This document shows positions 17,993 to 25,599 of a stretch of 49,871 bases of DNA, one piece after another. A program made the translations under genes and the position numbers. The first letter of the stretch is position 1. Every line of letters begins with the position of its first letter. The DNA is from Bacteroidales bacterium UBA5515. Lineage in GTDB: Bacteria > Bacteroidota > Bacteroidia > Bacteroidales > P3. Under the pieces are notes generated by a model. The model was given only the letters and a program-made list of their open reading frames with translations, searched no databases and was not told the origin of the DNA. The stretch is taken from contig DIOL01000011.1 in NCBI GenBank assembly GCA_002423895.1, positions 44,159-94,029 of the forward strand. The letters run 5' to 3'.

Positions 17993-18352
17993 TTATTTAT
18001 CAAGCCAATTTAAAAAATTATTAACTCTATCCCTTCCTACAAAAATATCTATATCACAATCTGGATTAAGGTCAATCTTTAATGATCTATTGGAGTATTT
18101 TATTATTTCATTAATAGCATTAATAGATGTAATACATTTTCTAGATACTTTAAAAAAGAATTTCGGATCAAGCATGTATTCAAGATTCTCTATAGTGTAT
18201 TCTACAATATATTTATTATTATCTTTTGTAATTAAGAAATTATTCCTATCGTATGAATATATATAAGCAATGTTGTTTACATCAACAACAACGAGTTTTG
18301 CCCCTAATTTCAATACAAATCTGTTTTTGTAGTCGTTTTCTTTCGTTTTCAA
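17993..18352 (-). CDS. LytTR DNA-binding domain, separated from its receiver
   Basis: This 119-residue frame is a LytTR domain. It has RFVLKLGAKLVVVDVNNIAYIYS, then NKYIVEYTIENLEYML, FFKVSRKCITSINAI and the closing DRVNNFLNWLDK. LytTR domains bind paired direct-repeat DNA sites and are normally the C-terminal half of a response regulator of about 240 residues. Here the frame opens at a TTG (18350-18352) that overlaps the stop of the receiver frame. Reading one base back at the run of seven A just upstream would join the two as IKK-TILKTKENDYKN, a natural linker. It is therefore probably the second half of one gene, either produced by frameshifting or disrupted. Confidence 0.8.
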   Translation of the reverse strand: MKTKENDYKNRFVLKLGAKLVVVDVNNIAYIYSYDRNNFLITKDNNKYIVEYTIENLEYMLDPKFFFKVSRKCITSINAINEIIKYSNRSLKIDLNPDCDIDIFVGRDRVNNFLNWLDK

Positions 18353-18738
18353 TATTGTTTTTTTATCCTATCTGAATATGTATAATCCTTATTATCTATA
18401 AATTTATTAACCGCCTGAATCAGATCTTTATCTATAATTGGCTTTAGTAAGTACCCTATTGAATTTTCTTTAAATGCTCTTATTGCATATTCATTGTAAG
18501 CTGTTACAAAAATTACAGGAGTCTTAATTTCCATATGTTCAAAGATTTCAAAGCTTATTCCATCATTTAGTTGAATGTCCATAAACAATAAGTCAACCAT
18601 ATTTTCATTTAACCATTCAATGCTTTCTTTAACCGAAATTAAGGTTTTTATAACTTCAAGTTCTTGGAAATATTTATTTAATAAATCTATTAATTCTTCC
18701 TGAATTAATGGTTCATCTTCAATTATTGCAACTTTCAT
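18349..18738 (-). CDS. Response-regulator receiver domain, first half of a LytTR regulator
   Basis: This 129-residue receiver has the acidic pocket IIEDEP (Glu7, Asp8), phospho-acceptor Asp54 in LLFMDIQL, Thr79 in FVTAYNEYA and Lys99 in LLKP. It lacks an output domain and stops right after SDRIKKQY, where LytTR regulators carry a linker. The next frame encodes that LytTR domain. The stop follows the minus-strand string ATA AAA AAA CAA, a possible -1 slippage site. It overlaps the histidine kinase stop by 4 bases. It may act alone as a single-domain regulator if no frameshift occurs. Confidence 0.82.
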   Translation of the reverse strand: MKVAIIEDEPLIQEELIDLLNKYFQELEVIKTLISVKESIEWLNENMVDLLFMDIQLNDGISFEIFEHMEIKTPVIFVTAYNEYAIRAFKENSIGYLLKPIIDKDLIQAVNKFIDNKDYTYSDRIKKQY

Positions 18739-19733
18739 TTTAGAGGTATTTTTACAATAAAATTTTTACTATCATTAATAATTTGAATATTCTTTGAAAA
18801 AAGAATATTATATTTTTGATTAAGATTATTCAATCCCACACCAATTGAATCCATTACTGCATTTTTTTTAATAATATTATTTGCTACTATTATTTGATTT
18901 CCTTCTGAATATATATGAATATTTAATGGATTATTTGAATAAATAGCATTATGCTTAGTAGCATTTTCAACAAGCAATTGTAATGAAAGAGGAATAATTT
19001 GCATATTTAAAACCTCATCTTCTATGTTGTATGTAATATTCAATCCTTCTTCATAACGTATTTGAAGAATATTAGTATACTTTTTAATAAAATCAATCTC
19101 TTCTTCAAGACTTACAAAATCATTTTCAGTATTAGTTAAAACATATCTATAAATTAACGAAAGTTCTTTTATATAATCAACTGCTTTTATTTGATCTCTT
19201 TTTATAAGTGAAATTGATGCACTTAAACTGTTAAAAAGGAAATGAGGATTTAATTGATTCTTTAATTGAATATATTTGATTTTTTCTTTTTCTCTTTCTT
19301 TTTCCTTTTGTCTATTATATGAATAAATTGTTTCTATAAGTAGAATTATAAATCCTCCTTCTAAACAAAATGAAGCACAATATTGTTTATTAAATACATT
19401 GGATATAAAATGTAATACAGATTGTTTATTTTCAAATATGATGTAAAATAGAAAAGAGAGTAAATATACTATTATAAAAGCGAAAAGTATTTCAATGATC
19501 ATTCTAAAAACTAATTTATTTTTCCAATACTTATTGTTAAAATAAATCACTGCATTTATATATATAATAATTAATAAAGAATTATATAGTATGTGTATAA
19601 AGAAATATCTAGTGAAATTTTTTATAATAACATCACCATAAATCATAACATCAATTGGTAAAAATAATATGGAAATGATAATAATAGAATAAAAATATAG
19701 TAGAATATTTTTTTTCCAATTTATCTTTTTCAT
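18735..19733 (-). CDS. LytS/YehU-type sensor histidine kinase
   Basis: This 332-residue protein has about four membrane segments in its first 140 residues and a charged coiled stretch (RQKEKEREKEKIKYIQ). It carries the His_kinase domain with QLNPHFLFNSL (phospho-acceptor His164), the N-box LLVENATKHN and the glycine motif IGVGLNNLNQKYN. Such kinases pair with LytTR response regulators, and the receiver and LytTR frames follow directly with 4-base overlaps. No periplasmic sensor domain of any size is present, so the signal is probably sensed in the membrane. The giant adhesin gene downstream on the same strand is a reasonable but untested target. Confidence 0.88.
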   Translation of the reverse strand: MKKINWKKNILLYFYSIIIISILFLPIDVMIYGDVIIKNFTRYFFIHILYNSLLIIIYINAVIYFNNKYWKNKLVFRMIIEILFAFIIVYLLSFLFYIIFENKQSVLHFISNVFNKQYCASFCLEGGFIILLIETIYSYNRQKEKEREKEKIKYIQLKNQLNPHFLFNSLSASISLIKRDQIKAVDYIKELSLIYRYVLTNTENDFVSLEEEIDFIKKYTNILQIRYEEGLNITYNIEDEVLNMQIIPLSLQLLVENATKHNAIYSNNPLNIHIYSEGNQIIVANNIIKKNAVMDSIGVGLNNLNQKYNILFSKNIQIINDSKNFIVKIPLK

Positions 19734-20122
19734 ATTAGTTTATTTTTTGTTATTGAAATTTAATAATAAGGTTGTAAGTAAAACATTTATAAATATAAGG
19801 AAAGTGACCGACTACGCTTGGCTTAGATAGTCTTCATGACCCTCGTAGCTGACCTTTACAGAATTTAGAATGGTTTCTTTGTTCATTTTTAGTTTATTGT
19901 TGGAATATTAGGTTTTGATTGTGAACCTTTAATATAGAGTTCTTCAATTGATTTTTTCAACTCTTTATTTAATATACTGAAAAGCGAATACGACAGTATA
20001 TTCTACTAATTGTATTTGATGTTACTTCTTTCAATTTGCTAATTGATTTTGCAGAAAGTTAGGGTAGAAACTTCCTAAAATCCATAGCTTTATTGGATGT
20101 TCTATTATTAGTTGCCAACTAA

Positions 20123-20281
20123 TTACGTTTTCAAGTTTTTAAAAACTCTAATAATATCACCTTCTAAAATTGCACTTGTTTATGCAATCATGGCTGCAAT
20201 TTTGTTGAAGTCATAAGCACCCATAAAGATTTTTGCAAGGTATCCATTTACTTATGTGGCTCCAACCACAAATTTACGCAT
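20123..20281 (-). pseudogene. Stop-riddled remnant, possibly of a Ski2-like helicase C-terminus
   Basis: Read from an ATG at 20281, this frame gives MRKFVVGAT, stop, then VNGYLAKIFMGAYDFNKIAA continuing to MIA, stop, and TSAILEGDIIRVFKNLKT, stop. The segment LEGDIIRVFKNL resembles the EGDIIR-F-R motif in the C-terminal DSHCT domain of Ski2/Mtr4-like helicases, and the preceding GAYDFNKIA fits the helix before it. With two internal in-frame stops and no upstream helicase core, it can only be a relic. The match rests on about 35 residues, so the identity is tentative. Confidence 0.35.
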
Positions 20282-20552
20282 GATGAGTATATAACAAATA
20301 GACATAATTAATTCCTTTCCTTATTTAATAAGTAAAATTGAAGATTTCTTTATTTTATTCTCCTTTAATATTTATAAGAATTATTATGCAAATGTAGAAA
20401 AGAGATTCCAATTTAAGAATTTTATTTACAAAAATGTGATAATACTTGAATGAAACCTGCTAATATTATGTATGAAATGACATATGTTAAGGATGTATTG
20501 GAGCAGTAATGTATTGAAAAGAAGAATAAATTTACATATCAAAATATAAAAA

Positions 20553-20578
20553 GTGATTGCCTCTTTTGAGACAATCAC
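20553..20578 (-). terminator. Hairpin with minus-strand T-run
   Basis: GTGATTGCCTC (20553-20563) pairs with GAGACAATCAC (20568-20578) with one mismatch around TTTT. On the minus strand it is followed by CTTTTTATATT, like a terminator. No gene ends here on that strand, so it may belong to an unrecognised small RNA or a lost gene. Confidence 0.5.
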
Positions 20579-20641
20579 ACATTATTATTATTTAACTAAC
20601 ACAATTAAAAATGATTAATTGCAGGAAAGTTCAGTTTGAAA

Positions 20642-20691
20642 ATTGAATAAATAATTTGAAAAAGCCATTAGTTTTAAATTATTTATTCAAT
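20642..20691. repeat. Perfect 16-bp inverted repeat
   Basis: ATTGAATAAATAATTT at 20642-20657 is matched exactly by its reverse complement at 20676-20691. The RNA stem could extend inward by about four pairs, counting one G-U. There is no T-run behind it on either strand, so a simple terminator is unlikely. Confidence 0.7.
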
Positions 20692-20876
20692 GATAATATA
20701 GATTCCGTATTTTTTTATAATCTATATAATTTCTATCTGCAAAAGTAAATACAATAGTATTTTAAAAAAAACTTATTCGCATGAACAGAAATAAATTTAG
20801 GATGAAAAGGTGTTATAAAGGACTAAATGGATAAAACTGATTAATCCACATAAAAATGGATTGAGTTTATGGGAAT

Positions 20877-20908
20877 AAAAAATACCACTCAGAAAACTGG
20901 GTGGTATT
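20877..20908 (-). terminator. Terminator of the aminotransferase gene
   Basis: AATACCACTCAG (20881-20892) pairs with CTGGGTGGTATT (20897-20908) across AAAA with one G-U wobble. On the minus strand the stem runs into six T (20882 to 20877), 25 bases after the aminotransferase stop. Confidence 0.85.
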
Positions 20909-20932
20909 TTATTTATTTTAAGATTTCTAATC

Positions 20933-22132
20933 TTAGTTTGTTCTGCCTGGATAAACCTTTAATGCTTCTTCCAAGCATTTAGTTGCTGCCTTAATATCAT
21001 CTATACATAGGCAATATGTAATACGTGCTTGTTTTCTTCCTTTTTCAGGATCTGAATAGAATCCAGTAGCTGGTGCTAACATTACTGTTGCTCCATTATA
21101 TGAGAAGTCTTCCAATAACCATTTACAGAATTTATCACTATCATCAATTGGCATTTGAATCATTGTGTAGAATGCTCCTTTTGGCATTGGGCAGAAACAA
21201 CCAGGGATATTGTTAATTCCTTCAATTAAAACTCCTCTACGTTTTGTATATTCTGCACTTACTTCTGTAAAATAAGATTCAGGAGTGTCAACTGCAGCTT
21301 CTCCAAAGATTTGTCCAAAATATGGAGGACAAAGTCTTGCTTGAGCCATACGCATTGCTGCATCCATTACTTCTTTATTCTTACTTACAATACATCCAAC
21401 TCTTGCTCCACATGCACTATAACGTTTTGAAACTGAATCAAACAATACAACATTTTCTTCTAAACCTGGAAGGTTCATTACTGAATGATGTTCAGCTCCA
21501 TCGTAGCAAAATTCTCTATAAACTTCATCAGCAAAAAGATAAAGGTCATATTTCTTAGCTAATTTTCCTAAAACTTCAAGTTCTTCTTGTGAATAAAGAT
21601 AACCTGTTGGGTTGTTAGGATTACAAACCATTATTGCTTTTGTTTTTGGTGTAATGGCTTTTTCAAAATCTTCAATTGGAGGGAGTGCAAATCCGTTTTC
21701 AATGTATGAAGGGATTGTTTTGATTACAACATTACTTTGAATAGCAAAAGAATTGTAGTTTGTGTAGTAAGGTTCTGGAATAATTATTTCTTCTCCTTCG
21801 TTTAAGCAAACTGAAAAAGCAAATTGAAGAGCTTCTGAACCTCCATTGGTAATTATAATGTCATTTGCTGTAACATTAATATTATTCTTTTGATAATAAC
21901 CTGCTAATTTCTTTCTGTAAGAAAGGTTCCCTGCTGAATTAGTGTATTCAACTATTGGCATGTCAGCATTTTTCAGTACATCAATAGCTCCTTTTGGAGT
22001 AAGTATATCTGGTTGACCAATGTTAAGGTGGTAGATCTTTATTCCTCTTTCTTTTGCTGCATCTGCAAAAGGCACAAGCTTTCTAATAGCTGAAGCAGGT
22101 AATATCTTACCTTTATGCGATATTTGTGGCAT
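20933..22132 (-). CDS. PLP-dependent aminotransferase, class I (aspartate aminotransferase-like)
   Basis: This 399-residue fold-type I aminotransferase has NIGQPDILTPKG, the phosphate-binding TNGGSEALQ (about 96-104), the NPNNPTGYLYS block (171-181), the cofactor-binding LFADEVYREF and Schiff-base Lys236 in DSVSKRYSACGARVG. ARITYCLCI near the end holds the carboxylate-binding Arg. The family transfers amino groups between aspartate or other amino acids and 2-oxoglutarate. The exact substrate is not fixed by sequence, and Bacteroidota relatives are usually annotated as aspartate or bifunctional aminotransferases. It is followed by a strong terminator. Confidence 0.92.
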   Translation of the reverse strand: MPQISHKGKILPASAIRKLVPFADAAKERGIKIYHLNIGQPDILTPKGAIDVLKNADMPIVEYTNSAGNLSYRKKLAGYYQKNNINVTANDIIITNGGSEALQFAFSVCLNEGEEIIIPEPYYTNYNSFAIQSNVVIKTIPSYIENGFALPPIEDFEKAITPKTKAIMVCNPNNPTGYLYSQEELEVLGKLAKKYDLYLFADEVYREFCYDGAEHHSVMNLPGLEENVVLFDSVSKRYSACGARVGCIVSKNKEVMDAAMRMAQARLCPPYFGQIFGEAAVDTPESYFTEVSAEYTKRRGVLIEGINNIPGCFCPMPKGAFYTMIQMPIDDSDKFCKWLLEDFSYNGATVMLAPATGFYSDPEKGRKQARITYCLCIDDIKAATKCLEEALKVYPGRTN

Positions 22133-22180
22133 AATAAAATTCTTTTAATTTATGTATTTGTTTGTTAAGTTTATTGAGAT

Positions 22181-22600
22181 TTAGTTAAGAACTTTTCCTT
22201 TAATTCTTAGAACAACTCTATTTTCTCTTGCATTTGATTCAACAGTAATGGTTTTGTTGATTGGTCCAGGATTGGCAGTATTATATTTTACTCTAATAGA
22301 AGCAGTTTGGCCAGGCATTAGTGGTTCTCTTGACCATGCTGGAACTGTACATCCACAAGATGAACGAACATTAGAAAGAATTAATGGAATTTTTCCTGTG
22401 TTTTTGTATGAAAATGTTGTTTCTCCATTTCCATTCTTTGGAACATCACCGTAATCGTGTTCTATTTTTTCAAAAGTAATTTCAGCTTGTGAGCTTACTT
22501 GATTTTTGTTAGGAGTAGTTGGTTTGTTGTTTTGAGCCATAACTCCAAATGAAACTCCAAAAACAAGGAGTGTTAATAAAACTAACTTTTTCATTTTCAT
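22181..22600 (-). CDS. DUF1573 exported protein (copy 2)
   Basis: This 139-residue protein has a signal peptide ending near GVMAQ and one DUF1573 domain, an Ig-like (ASPM-SPD-2-Hydin type) fold. The family marks are ITFEKIEHDYGDVPKNG, TFSYKNTGKIPLIL, the paired cysteines in SSCGCTVPAWS, and GQTASIRVKYNT. The molecular role is not established; such proteins are very common in the Bacteroidota envelope. It lies 23 bases downstream of a paralogue with the same layout, so the two arose by tandem duplication and are probably co-transcribed. Confidence 0.88.
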   Translation of the reverse strand: MKMKKLVLLTLLVFGVSFGVMAQNNKPTTPNKNQVSSQAEITFEKIEHDYGDVPKNGNGETTFSYKNTGKIPLILSNVRSSCGCTVPAWSREPLMPGQTASIRVKYNTANPGPINKTITVESNARENRVVLRIKGKVLN

Positions 22601-22623
22601 TTATATTTAAAATTTGTTTTTAT

Positions 22624-23055
22624 TTATTTTGTTTTAGCTACAACCTTACCCGTTAGAATCAAAACAATTCTGCTTTGGCTTTGGTCATTAGTTGAAACCG
22701 TAATACTTCTTTTTATATCTCCAATAATATTTGTGTTGTATGCAACTTTAATTGTCCCTGTTTGGTTTGGCATTATTGGGTCTTTTGACCATTTAACTAC
22801 CGTACACCCACAAGAGGAAACAACATTATTTATTATTAGAGGGCTCTTTCCTTCGTTCTTAAAATTAAAATCTACCTCTCCATTATCACCAGCAAAAATC
22901 ACGCCATAGTTATGAGAAGTTATTTCAAAAGCAATTTTAGGTTGAGTATTTACTCTATTTTTTTGAGCATTAGCGTTAATTGATATAACAACCAAAAAAC
23001 AAAAAAAGTAAACAGCCAAACTATAATTTAATGAATTTTTAATCAACCTCTTCAT
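22624..23055 (-). CDS. DUF1573 exported protein (copy 1)
   Basis: This protein of about 143 residues has a signal peptide ending near NANAQ and a DUF1573 domain: IAFEITSHNYGVIFAGDNG, FNFKNEGKSPLII, SSCGCTVVKWS, GTIKVAYNT. It matches the next gene block for block with clear divergence, so the duplication is old. I prefer ATG 23055 (MKRLIKNS) over ATG 23070, because the -10 element at 23081-23088 would place the start of transcription only a few bases before 23070. Function is unknown beyond an envelope location. Confidence 0.85.
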   Translation of the reverse strand: MKRLIKNSLNYSLAVYFFCFLVVISINANAQKNRVNTQPKIAFEITSHNYGVIFAGDNGEVDFNFKNEGKSPLIINNVVSSCGCTVVKWSKDPIMPNQTGTIKVAYNTNIIGDIKRSITVSTNDQSQSRIVLILTGKVVAKTK

Positions 23056-23080
23056 ATTTTTTCTTCCCATAATTAAAGTG

Positions 23081-23088
23081 CAAAGTTA
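23081..23088 (-). promoter_or_regulatory. -10 element for the DUF1573 pair
   Basis: On the minus strand TAACTTTG followed by CA matches TAnnTTTG. No good -33 element is seen. It is divergent from the promoter of the acetyltransferase gene. Confidence 0.45.
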
Positions 23089-23130
23089 AGTAATATTTTG
23101 AACCCTATAAAAAGTATTTGAAATAATTTT

Positions 23131-23138
23131 TATCTTTG
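23131..23138 (+). promoter_or_regulatory. -10 element for the sugar-modification cluster
   Basis: TATCTTTG followed by CA matches TAnnTTTG, 45 bases before the ATG at 23183. The -33 position is not clear. Confidence 0.48.
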
Positions 23139-23182
23139 CAGTCAAGCAAATAACAAAATTTGTCAACAAAATTCTTTTTAAT

Positions 23183-23755
23183 ATGGAGTATTTCGCACAC
23201 CCAACAGCAATTATAGACGAAGGTTGCACCATTGGTTCAGGTACAAAAATATGGCATTTTTCTCATATTATGATAGGAGCAACCCTTGGAGAAAGATGTA
23301 ATATTGGACAAAATGTTGTAGTTTCACCTGAGGTAATTTTAGGCAATAACGTTAAGGTTCAAAACAATGTCTCCATTTATACTGGAGTTACTTGTGAAGA
23401 TGATGTATTCTTAGGACCTTCATGTGTTTTCACCAATGTTACAAACCCACGTTCTGCTGTAAATCGTAAAGACCAGTATGCAAAAACAATTGTAGGTAAG
23501 GGAGCTTCCATTGGAGCTAACTCAACAATTGTTTGTGGACATAATATTGGAGAATATGCTTTTATTGGAGCTGGAGCAGTTGTTACCAAAACCATTCCTC
23601 CTTATGCTTTAGTTGTTGGAAACCCAGCAAAGCAAATTGGTTGGATGAGTGAATATGGTCACAAACTTCACTTTAATGAAGATAATATTGCTGTTTGTCC
23701 TGAATCTGGTCAAGAGTACAAATTAAAAGACAATAGAGTTACAAGAATAAAATAA
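23183..23755 (+). CDS. Left-handed beta-helix N-acetyltransferase (WlbB/WbpD-like)
   Basis: This 190-residue protein is built almost entirely of hexapeptide repeats (IGSGTKIWHFSHI, NIGQNVVVSPEVILGNNVKV, IGANSTIVCGHNIG). It carries the tail GAVVTKTIPPYALVVGNPAKQIGWM found in acetyl-CoA-dependent sugar acetyltransferases. The sequence matches best the WlbB/WbpD type, which acetylates the 3-amino group of UDP-2-acetamido-3-amino-2,3-dideoxyglucuronate. The dehydrogenase that acts two steps earlier in that pathway is encoded 3 bases downstream, which supports the assignment. The WbpA dehydrogenase and WbpE aminotransferase of the pathway are not in the window. Confidence 0.82.
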   Translation: MEYFAHPTAIIDEGCTIGSGTKIWHFSHIMIGATLGERCNIGQNVVVSPEVILGNNVKVQNNVSIYTGVTCEDDVFLGPSCVFTNVTNPRSAVNRKDQYAKTIVGKGASIGANSTIVCGHNIGEYAFIGAGAVVTKTIPPYALVVGNPAKQIGWMSEYGHKLHFNEDNIAVCPESGQEYKLKDNRVTRIK

Positions 23756-23758
23756 AAA

Positions 23759-24724
23759 ATGAAAAATTTTGGACTAATTGGCGTTGCAGGATATATTGCA
23801 CCTCGCCATTTAAGAGCAATTAAAGATACAAATAACAATCTTGTTGTTGCTCTTGATAAATCAGATACAGTAGGAATAATGGATTCCTATTTCCCAAACT
23901 GTTCCTTCTACACAGAGTTTGAAAGATTCGATAGATTTGTTGAAAAGATAAAACATACAGACCAAAAACTTGATTATGTTTCTGTTTGTACTCCTAACTA
24001 TCTTCACGATTCTCATATACGTTTTGGATTGCGTGCTGGAGCAGATGTGATTTGCGAAAAGCCTCTTGTTCTTAATCCATGGAATATTGATGCTCTTGAA
24101 TTAATGCAAAAAGAAACAGGAAAGAAAGTTTACAATATTCTTCAACTTCGTCTTCACGATGCCATTATTAAATGGAAGAAACAAATTGATGAAGGTCCAA
24201 AGGATAAGATTTATGATGTTGATTTAACCTACATTACTTCAAGAGGAACTTGGTACTACACATCTTGGAAAGGTTTTACTGAAAAATCAGGAGGAGTTGC
24301 AACCAATATTGGAGTTCACTTCTATGATATGCTTTCTTGGATATTTGGTCCTATTAAACAAAACACTGTTCATATTTATCAACACGACAGAGTGGGAGGA
24401 TATTTGGAATTTGAAAGAGCAAGAGTTAGATATTTTATGAGTATAAATGCAGATACTTTGCCTCAAGAATGTAAAGAGAATGGCAAAAGAACCTATCGTA
24501 AAATTGAAATGGAAGGAACTGAAATTGAATTTAGCGAAGGTTTCACTGAACTTCACACTCTAAGTTATAAGAATATTTTGGCAGGAAATGGATTTGGACT
24601 TGAAGATGCAAGAAACTGCATTCAAATAGTTCACGACATAAGAAATGCTACCCCAATTGGACTTAAAGGGGACTATCACCCTCTTTGCAAACTTCCACTG
24701 GCAAAACATCCATTCAAAATCTAA
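23759..24724 (+). CDS. Gfo/Idh/MocA oxidoreductase (WlbA/WbpB-like)
   Basis: This 321-residue NAD-dependent sugar dehydrogenase has an N-terminal Rossmann region (NFGLIGVAGYIAPRHLRAI), the EKPLVLN motif (Lys of the Gfo/Idh/MocA catalytic dyad), and VATNIGVHFYDMLSWIFG with the family's catalytic His. The YIAPRHL variant and the later HDRVGGYLEFERARVRYF fit the WlbA/WbpB group, which oxidises UDP-GlcNAc uronic acid at C3. With the acetyltransferase just upstream it would form part of the pathway to UDP-2,3-diacetamido sugars for surface glycans. Confidence 0.82.
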   Translation: MKNFGLIGVAGYIAPRHLRAIKDTNNNLVVALDKSDTVGIMDSYFPNCSFYTEFERFDRFVEKIKHTDQKLDYVSVCTPNYLHDSHIRFGLRAGADVICEKPLVLNPWNIDALELMQKETGKKVYNILQLRLHDAIIKWKKQIDEGPKDKIYDVDLTYITSRGTWYYTSWKGFTEKSGGVATNIGVHFYDMLSWIFGPIKQNTVHIYQHDRVGGYLEFERARVRYFMSINADTLPQECKENGKRTYRKIEMEGTEIEFSEGFTELHTLSYKNILAGNGFGLEDARNCIQIVHDIRNATPIGLKGDYHPLCKLPLAKHPFKI

Positions 24725-24729
24725 ACATA

Positions 24730-25599
24730 ATGATTGAGGTAGAGAATGCAAGTTCTTTAATCGAGCAATTTGAAAAAATATATAAAAGGAAAGTCTATCG
24801 CTTTCCTTTTAATTTTATTGATAAAAGCGAATTTGCTCTTTTAATGGTTAAGTGCAATAATACTTATATTTCTCTTCCTTATCTATCTCAAGGAATTATT
24901 GAAACCAATCCTCCAAAATTCGATTTCCAATCTCTTTCCAATAATTGGCAAATAAGAGATACTGTTGCTCACTCAGACTTTATTTATTCAGATAAAGTAA
25001 ATTTTGAGATAGACCTTCAACAAGGATATAATTATACATCAGATATTAGAAGGAAAATAAGAAAAGCCCAGTTGAATGGAGTTATTATAAAACAGGGAGT
25101 TGATAAGAATTTAATTAATGATTTCTATAAGGTCTATACTAAAAGGATGCACCAAAAAGGAGTTCCTGCAATATATAAAAGACATTTAATTAAAAAGGTT
25201 GAATCAAATTCCACAATTTTATTTGTAGCTTATAAAGATAATAAACCAATAGGGAGTGCAAGCATAGATAAGATTACTGACTCCTATTTTGAAAATAATC
25301 TTTTTGCAACTCTAAGTTCTGCTAATAAATACTATATTTCCTACCTGCTTCATTATTCAATGATAAATTACTGCAAAGAAAACAATGCAAAAACCTATTC
25401 TTTTGGAAGATGCACCAAAGACAGTTCGGTTTATTCTTTCAAAAAACATTTTAAGGCAAAGGAAATTCCTCTTTACTGGTCATCATCTCACAAGACAAAC
25501 TCAATTCGCAATAACAAATGGTTCTTCTCTCTTTGGAAAAACCTGCCTTATAAACTCTCTATCCTGATTGGTGGATTAATTCACGAAAGAATTTACTAA
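24730..25599 (+). CDS. FemAB/GNAT-like acyltransferase
   Basis: This 289-residue protein starts at ATG 24730, 5 bases after the dehydrogenase stop; an in-frame upstream TTG at 24685 lies within that gene and is less likely. It has the FemAB-type layout: a first half with RRKIRKAQLNGVIIKQG and FYKVYTKRMHQKGVPAIYK, and a second GNAT half with ILFVAYKDNKPIGSASI and a late FGRCTKDSSVYSFKKHF. Relatives transfer amino-acyl or acyl groups and often occur in exopolysaccharide clusters. Acting on the amino sugar made by the two upstream enzymes is a plausible role, inferred from position. Confidence 0.7.
   Translation: MIEVENASSLIEQFEKIYKRKVYRFPFNFIDKSEFALLMVKCNNTYISLPYLSQGIIETNPPKFDFQSLSNNWQIRDTVAHSDFIYSDKVNFEIDLQQGYNYTSDIRRKIRKAQLNGVIIKQGVDKNLINDFYKVYTKRMHQKGVPAIYKRHLIKKVESNSTILFVAYKDNKPIGSASIDKITDSYFENNLFATLSSANKYYISYLLHYSMINYCKENNAKTYSFGRCTKDSSVYSFKKHFKAKEIPLYWSSSHKTNSIRNNKWFFSLWKNLPYKLSILIGGLIHERIY

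Larger units (their letters stand above)
19734..20932. other. 1.2-kb region without an intact gene
   Basis: No reading frame of useful length survives. On the minus strand the left part holds short, stop-interrupted peptides (a 24-codon frame at 19812-19886 containing SVKVSYEGHEDYLSQA, and the decayed fragment at 20123-20281), so this looks like a dead gene or genes. The right part (20550-20910) is AT-rich and carries three hairpin-forming inverted repeats, listed separately. I see no intact transposase and no clear mobile-element ends. Confidence 0.6.

Noticed and set aside
19801..19860. GC-richer patch as a possible mobile-element end
   Set aside because: I found no matching inverted end, target duplication or transposase frame within the surrounding 1.2 kb.
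19812..19886. 24-codon minus-strand frame with SVKVSYEGHEDYLSQA
   Set aside because: It is too short to call a gene, has no visible promoter or family match, and lies in a region that looks decayed. It is kept only as part of the description of that region.
24685..24729. Upstream TTG start of the FemAB-like gene
   Set aside because: It would overlap the dehydrogenase coding end by 40 bases; ATG 24730 follows that stop directly and begins the plausible protein.
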